Positions 22,825 to 26,373 of a stretch of 26,373 nt of DNA are shown here, piece by piece. Below the pieces are notes generated by a model. It had not been told where the DNA came from and did not search any database. It worked only from the letters and a program-made list of their open reading frames with translations. The position numbers and the translations under genes are program-made. Source of the stretch: CAYRPN01 sp964426135 (GTDB lineage: Bacteria > Planctomycetota > Phycisphaerae > Phycisphaerales > Phycisphaeraceae); contig CAYRPN010000080.1 in NCBI GenBank assembly GCA_964426135.1, forward strand, positions 1 through 26,373, written 5' to 3'. Position 1 is the first letter of the stretch. Each line of letters starts with the position of its first letter.

Positions 22825-23279
22825 CCTTGACCATCGTTCTTGATGCCAGTCCGCTGTCACTTCTAACCCAGCGTCCGGGGGTGCGTGATGCGGATGAGTG
22901 CCGGGCGTGGCTGACGCGTTGTCTCGATGCGGGCCATCGTGTCGTGTTGCCCGCCATCGCGGATTTTGAGGTCCGGCGAGAGTTGATTCGCGCGGAAAAG
23001 CATTCGAGCATCGCGAGGCTTGATGCCATCGTTTCATCCAAATTGGCAGAGTGGATTCCAATCGAAGATGCCGCCATGAAGCGGGCTGCGGCGTTGTGGG
23101 CGGATGCCCGCAAGCAGGGATTGCCCACGGCTGACAGGCACGCGCTGGATTGCGACGTCGTTCTCGTCGCGCAAGCGATCCAAGCGGGATTTCCGCACCC
23201 AGAGTTGGTGGTGGCTACGTCCAATTCCGCACATCTGAGTCGCTTCGTCCAAGCTCGACACTGGCGCGAGATCGATTAG
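22821..23279 (+). CDS. PIN-domain toxin (VapC-like ribonuclease)
   Basis: Predicted 152-residue PIN-domain RNase. The N-terminal TIVLDASPL supplies the first acidic residue (D8), and AIADFEVRRELI gives E50. The LPTADRHALDCDVVLVAQA block (101-119) supplies the C-terminal acidic residues, and LVVATSNSAHLSRF matches the typical VVTxNxxDFxRF ending. Such toxins cleave tRNA or rRNA when the antitoxin is degraded. It starts with GTG overlapping the antitoxin stop. Both proteins open with the same five residues, MTLTI. The D/E pattern looks intact, so it is probably active. Confidence 0.85.
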   Translation: MTLTIVLDASPLSLLTQRPGVRDADECRAWLTRCLDAGHRVVLPAIADFEVRRELIRAEKHSSIARLDAIVSSKLAEWIPIEDAAMKRAAALWADARKQGLPTADRHALDCDVVLVAQAIQAGFPHPELVVATSNSAHLSRFVQARHWREID

Positions 23280-23315
23280 CTTTGTCGACCTTATCGATGC
23301 AACGAGGAAGATGAG

Positions 23316-23344
23316 AAAGGGACAGGTCCGAACCTGCCCCTTTT
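23316..23344 (+). terminator. Hairpin with T-run after the toxin gene
   Basis: AAAGGGACAGGT (23316-23327) pairs with ACCTGCCCCTTT (23332-23343) apart from one mismatch, closing a 4-base loop and running into TTTT. It lies 36 bases after the toxin stop and is a plausible intrinsic terminator for the toxin-antitoxin operon. Confidence 0.55.
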
Positions 23345-23359
23345 CGTTCGGTCCCATTC

Positions 23360-23449
23360 GGCGTCAATCCGTCCACCACGTTCCTCGACCACAGCGGAAG
23401 GCCCACGGCGGCGATCGATCGCGGACAGGTGATTCGGGAGTTGGTGTGA
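23360..23449 (+). pseudogene. Remnant of a DUF1501 gene 3' end
   Basis: This 90-bp segment aligns without gaps to 22422-22511, the end of the intact DUF1501 gene, with 7 substitutions. In frame it encodes GVNPSTTFLDHSGRPTAAID then RGQVIRELV and a stop codon. No upstream part of the gene is present. It is either the end of a second DUF1501 gene lost by deletion, or one flank of a duplication that brackets the toxin-antitoxin pair. Confidence 0.9.
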
Positions 23450-23536
23450 ACAAACGTATCGCCGGCTTTCCGTCCTGCGCGCAACTCGTTGGCCAACGAC
23501 AGAATCCACCTGAGCGTTTCATTGATCTGGTCTTCT

Positions 23537-23910
23537 CGCCCCGAACGGGGCGAAGGACTGTAGCCACGGGTGGAGCGTCGGCTCTGCGACGCGAAACCCG
23601 TGGAAGGAAGCGTTCGTCTTTTCCTCGCCCCGGCAGGGGCGAAGGACTGTAGCCACGGGTGGAGCGTCGGCTCGGCGACGCGAAACCCGTGGAAGGAAGC
23701 GTTCGTCTTTTCCTCGCCCCGGCAGGGGCGAAGGACTGTAGCCACGGGTGGAGCGTCGGCTCGGCGACGCGCAACCCGTGGAAAGCGTGCGCCCGGAGCA
23801 GATCGCCCCGAACGGGGCGAAGGACTGTAGCCACGGGTGGAGCGTCGGCTCGGCGACGCGAAACCCGTGGAAAGCGTGCGCCCGGAGCAGATCGCCCCGG
23901 CAGGGGCGAA
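23537..23910 (+). repeat. REP array: four tandem 89-bp units plus a partial
   Basis: Each unit has a GC hairpin (CGCCCC...GGGGCG), the linker AAGGACT, then GTAG directly before a long hairpin with arms CCACGGGT and ACCCGTGG and an inner CGTCG/CGACG pair. Equivalent CCACGGGT positions are 23564, 23653, 23742 and 23831, an exact 89-bp period although the spacer sequence differs between units. GTAG at the foot of a palindrome is the hallmark of RAYT-linked REPs. A final CGCCCC hairpin at 23893-23908 ends the array. Confidence 0.92.
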
Positions 23911-23999
23911 GGAGGCTGACGTTGCTTGAACGCGAGAGAATCAAGAGCGCCGTCAACGGAAGATCACGCGAACGACGCACCGTCACCGACACACGCCTC

Positions 24000-24083
24000 C
24001 GCCCCTGCCGGGGCGGGCACATCAACCGCCGCTTTCCACGGGTTGCGCTGCGCCGCCGGTCGGCGGCTCCGCTCCACCCGTGG
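24000..24083 (-). repeat. REP unit in reverse orientation
   Basis: CGCCCC-TGCC-GGGGCG (24000-24015) is followed by CCACGGGTTGCGC...CTCCACCCGTGG (24036-24083) and then CTAC, the complement of GTAG. It is the same unit as in the 23537 array but inverted, with a longer inner palindrome (GCCGCCGGTCGGCGGC). Confidence 0.85.
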
Positions 24084-24190
24084 CTACACCCCGCGGCCCC
24101 AGCGTGGCCGAGAATTATGCGGCAATGAGTTCGTGATATCCAAATACATTGTTAGGATACTCGCGGGGTCTAACTTGGGACCAACGTCCA

Positions 24191-25426
24191 ATGGCAAGCT
24201 CTAATTTCACTGTCCGGGCAATTCCACCACACGAAGCTCTTCGGCATTTAGCCGACATCGCGGCGGCACTATATCCAACTGGTAAGTGCTCACTCATTCT
24301 CGACACGGCAATACGTGACAATCATATTGACTCTGCCGAGATGGGAGTCAAATCCCTTCTTAACGAGCCACCATTCAAACAGGCACTGGAATTACTCGAA
24401 TCAAAGACCTATATCGCGTGCCGCAAACTCCGTATCGCCAGCCTTCCACACAATGGGACGCTTGAGTTTAAGCCCGCGTTAGAAGATGTCGTGGCACATG
24501 TAATCGTCAGTTTCAACGACAACGCGCATGCCGCTGAAGCCACTCGGTGCGCCGAAGAAATTTCAAAGCGGTTTAGTATCGTTAACCGCCATCTCCTCGC
24601 AAAGGAAAGCTTACCGACAGAATGGCGCGACAATCTGCGATACTACGAAACAGCACTGAACGATCTGAACGCGGCTGTTTCTAGCCTAGGAAAGACTGCC
24701 GCCGAACAGATTGCTCGCCAATCAAAGTTCTTTGAAGAGAAGAATCGGGAGATCGATCTTCGTCTGACCGCGAAGGAACAAGAACTTCAGAGCCGTTTCG
24801 ATCACCGAGAAAAAGAAGTGAAGGAAAGAGAGAGAGTGCTTTCCGATCGAGTCGCCGCATTCGAGACGCGAGAGAGCAAGTACGTTCGCCGAGACCTGCT
24901 GGAGCGAATGCAAGGGATGATTGCTGACCAGAAGGAGATTTCACTCTCTCAGAAAACAGGGAGAAAGCGTTGGATCATTCACGGTGTGTGCCTGGCAACG
25001 GCCATACTGTGTATCGTCTTGATTTCCGTTTTCGCCCCAAAACTCCTAACTTCAACACAATTTGAATGGCACTTGTTCGCTCCATTATCTACAGCACTTA
25101 TCACGTTTGTCGTAACAACTGTCTACTATCTGCGTTGGAATAATTCTTGGTTTAGTCAGCACGCGCAAGCCGAGTTTCGAAATATGCGCTTTGCGGCCGA
25201 TGTGTTGCGTGCTAGTTGGCTGGCTGAACTATTGTTTGAGTGGACGAAGGAGAAGGAAACACCATTTCCCGACGCCTTGCTGCGAAACTTTGCCGCAAAT
25301 ATTTTCACTGAGCCTGATTCTGAGGCAGTAAAGCACCCAACCGAGGATCTGGCGGCACTATTGGGGCAAATCACCAAGGTGAGAGTTGCTGGCGAGGGTG
25401 TTGAGATCACTCGAAAACCAAAGTAA
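24191..25426 (+). CDS. Two-TM coiled-coil protein of unknown function
   Basis: Predicted 411-residue protein that I do not recognise. Residues 1-155 look globular. Residues about 157-255 are highly charged and helical (for example FEEKNREIDLRLTAKEQELQ), a likely coiled coil. Two hydrophobic segments at about 261-282 (WIIHGVCLATAILCIVLISV) and 294-314 form a hairpin in the membrane, and residues 315-411 would face the same side as the N-terminus. ATG at 24191 is chosen over a TTG at 24149; the ribosome-binding site is weak. The gene is AT-richer, with codon use unlike its neighbours, and has no low-complexity heptamers, which suggests recent transfer. It lies alone between reversed REP units and the RAYT gene. 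A sensor, a defence effector or another membrane-scaffold role are all open. Confidence 0.75.
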   Translation: MASSNFTVRAIPPHEALRHLADIAAALYPTGKCSLILDTAIRDNHIDSAEMGVKSLLNEPPFKQALELLESKTYIACRKLRIASLPHNGTLEFKPALEDVVAHVIVSFNDNAHAAEATRCAEEISKRFSIVNRHLLAKESLPTEWRDNLRYYETALNDLNAAVSSLGKTAAEQIARQSKFFEEKNREIDLRLTAKEQELQSRFDHREKEVKERERVLSDRVAAFETRESKYVRRDLLERMQGMIADQKEISLSQKTGRKRWIIHGVCLATAILCIVLISVFAPKLLTSTQFEWHLFAPLSTALITFVVTTVYYLRWNNSWFSQHAQAEFRNMRFAADVLRASWLAELLFEWTKEKETPFPDALLRNFAANIFTEPDSEAVKHPTEDLAALLGQITKVRVAGEGVEITRKPK

Positions 25427-25470
25427 GTTCGGGGTGTTTTTATTCTCGTCCCCGCTCACGCAAGTTCCCC

Positions 25471-25923
25471 ATGCCCGGCACCTACTCCCAACTCCTCCTG
25501 CACGTCGTTTACTCCACGAAGCACCGCCAGCCGTGGATCACGGCGGATGTTGCGTCGCGGCTGTATCCCTACATCGGCGGCATCGTGCGAGCGGAGAACG
25601 GCGTGCTCTATGAGATCGGCGGCGTCGAGGATCATGTACATCTGTATCTGCGGTGGCGACCGGACGGGGCGGTTTCGGATTTGATGCGCACGATCAAGGC
25701 GCGGTCGTCCAGGTGGATTCACGAGACGTTTGCCGACCTGGCGGCATTTGCGTGGCAGGAGGGATACTCGGTCTTCGCAGTGAGCAAATCGCAGGAGCCG
25801 GCGGTGAAGAATTACATCGCGGGGCAGGCGGCGCATCACAAGAAGGAGGATTTCAAGACGGAGTTGCTGCAACTGCTGCGCCTGCATGAGATCGAATTCG
25901 ACGAGCGGTATGTGTTTGATTGA
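25471..25923 (+). CDS. REP-associated tyrosine transposase (RAYT, Y1/IS200-like TnpA)
   Basis: Predicted 150-residue HUH-type single-strand transposase of the IS200/RAYT family, matching the compact TnpA length. The HUH motif is in VEDHVHLYLRW (His-Val-His). The catalytic tyrosine is expected in the C-terminal helix block AVKNYIAGQAAHHKK, with the family-typical WQEGYSVFAVS just before it. The opening TYSQLLLHVVYSTKHRQPWI is also typical. It has no accessory TnpB and no obvious paired IS200 ends, but REP hairpins with a GTAG foot lie on both sides (23537-24083 and 25984-26112). That is the usual setting of a RAYT. It probably nicks and moves these REPs. The ribosome-binding site is poor. Confidence 0.9.
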   Translation: MPGTYSQLLLHVVYSTKHRQPWITADVASRLYPYIGGIVRAENGVLYEIGGVEDHVHLYLRWRPDGAVSDLMRTIKARSSRWIHETFADLAAFAWQEGYSVFAVSKSQEPAVKNYIAGQAAHHKKEDFKTELLQLLRLHEIEFDERYVFD

Positions 25924-25948
25924 GCACAGGGCGAGCGGGGGATTCCTC

Positions 25949-26112
25949 TGCCCCTGCCGGGGCAGGAGAGGGGAGCACATCGTCCACGGGTTGCGCGTCG
26001 CAGAGCCGACGCTCCACCCGTGGCTACAGTCCTTCGCCCCTTCGGGGCGGGCAGAAGACGGACGATTCCTTGCACGGGTTGCGCGTCGCAGAGCCGACGC
26101 TCCACTCGCGGC
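25949..26112 (-). repeat. REP units downstream of the RAYT gene, reverse orientation
   Basis: First unit: a CTGCCCC/GGGGCAG hairpin near 25949-25966, then CCACGGGTTGCGCGTCGCAG...CTCCACCCGTGG (25984-26023), CTAC, and a CGCCCC-TTC-GGGGCG hairpin (26035-26049). Second unit: a degenerate GCACGGGTTGCGCGTCGC...CTCCACTCGCGGCTAC (26072-26116), followed by GTGCTCC-TTC-GGGGCAC. The orientation is opposite to the array at 23537 and the same as 24000-24083. Confidence 0.88.
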
Positions 26113-26340
26113 TACAGGCCTGTGCTCCTTCGGGGCACGAGGACTTGCAACCCATCCCGCCGTTACCTTCGGCATCGATCGGTCAATGTAAGGTAGACAT
26201 TCTCGGTAGTGGTTGACGGATACCGCTACCCATTTGCCGCCGGCCCGCTTGCGGGGCCGCGTTGTTCTTTGACATGTCTTCGTCTTGCTTCGCGGGAGAA
26301 AACGGGGCCGCCGGGGTCCGTGACACCTTATGCGGGTCGA

Positions 26341-26373
26341 ATTCCCCTCCCTCTTAGGGAGGGGTTAGGGGAG
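26341..26373 (+). repeat. Left arm of the GGGAGGGG element, cut by window end
   Basis: The last 33 bases are an exact reverse complement of the right arm of the element at 13364-13479, so a fourth copy begins here and continues beyond the window. The interval 26117-26340 before it shows no gene, only small inverted repeats such as GGTAGTGG/ACCGCTACC near 26202-26228. Confidence 0.85.

Noticed and set aside
23537..23910. Regularly spaced repeats considered as a CRISPR array
   Set aside because: The 89-bp period, with most of the unit conserved, large hairpins and no cas genes, fits REP elements and not repeat-spacer units of about 60-70 bp.
25456..26175. Minus-strand ORF of 239 residues opposite the RAYT gene
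   Set aside because: It is partly translated REP repeat and partly a shadow of the transposase, whose HUH and Tyr motifs are clear on the plus strand.

Overview
This is high-GC chromosomal DNA that looks like a member of the Planctomycetota. The main reasons are two Tat-exported DUF1501 proteins, a Tat-exported enolase-superfamily enzyme, a lipid A gene (lpxD), an archaeal/eukaryotic-type homodimeric glycyl-tRNA synthetase, and abundant dispersed hairpin repeats between genes. No rRNA, tRNA or CRISPR array was seen.

Layout. Positions 1-2578 hold two paralogous SAM methyltransferases separated by a 185-bp tandem repeat. Positions 2768-4299 hold a divergent pair: a two-domain zinc-ribbon protein (minus) and a secreted tandem-repeat protein (plus). 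Positions 4749-9245 (minus) encode an oversized SMC chromosome-condensation ATPase. From 9457 a plus-strand cluster carries a DUF1501 protein, a mandelate-racemase-like dehydratase and a small SHOCT/DUF4870 membrane protein. Positions 12621-15992 (minus) carry a metallophosphatase, a YebC-family regulator, a 36-residue membrane peptide and a SpoU/TrmH RNA methyltransferase. Positions 16366-19218 (plus) carry a family-5 uracil-DNA glycosylase and glyS. lpxD (minus) and a second DUF1501 gene (plus) follow. The right end, from 22540, is accessory: a VapBC-like toxin-antitoxin pair followed by a remnant of a DUF1501 gene 3' end, a REP hairpin array, an AT-richer two-TM coiled-coil protein of unknown function, and a REP-associated tyrosine transposase (RAYT) with more REP hairpins beyond it.

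The two most interesting layers are repeat systems. (1) Heptanucleotide tandem repeats of many sequences (AATCCGA, GGGACGA, GGGTGTA, CCTGTCC, GGGCCAA, GGCTAAA, AGCTCAA) occur throughout. Several lie in frame inside genes: four blocks in smc and one in each methyltransferase, at the equivalent protein site. Two of these insertions share the same order of parts, a GTCGGCCCT palindrome followed by AATCCGA-type heptamers. (2) A RAYT transposase lies among REP units that begin with GTAG at the foot of a hairpin, four of them in an exact 89-bp tandem array. Other families include a 116-bp GGGAGGGG-armed inverted-repeat element (four copies, one diverged and one cut by the window end), a family of hairpins whose outer ends read TTAGC/GCTAA, and a 132-bp tandem hairpin repeat.

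The core genes (smc, yebC, trmH-like, glyS, lpxD, UDG) are housekeeping and show little operon structure beyond the DUF1501-dehydratase pair and the toxin-antitoxin pair.
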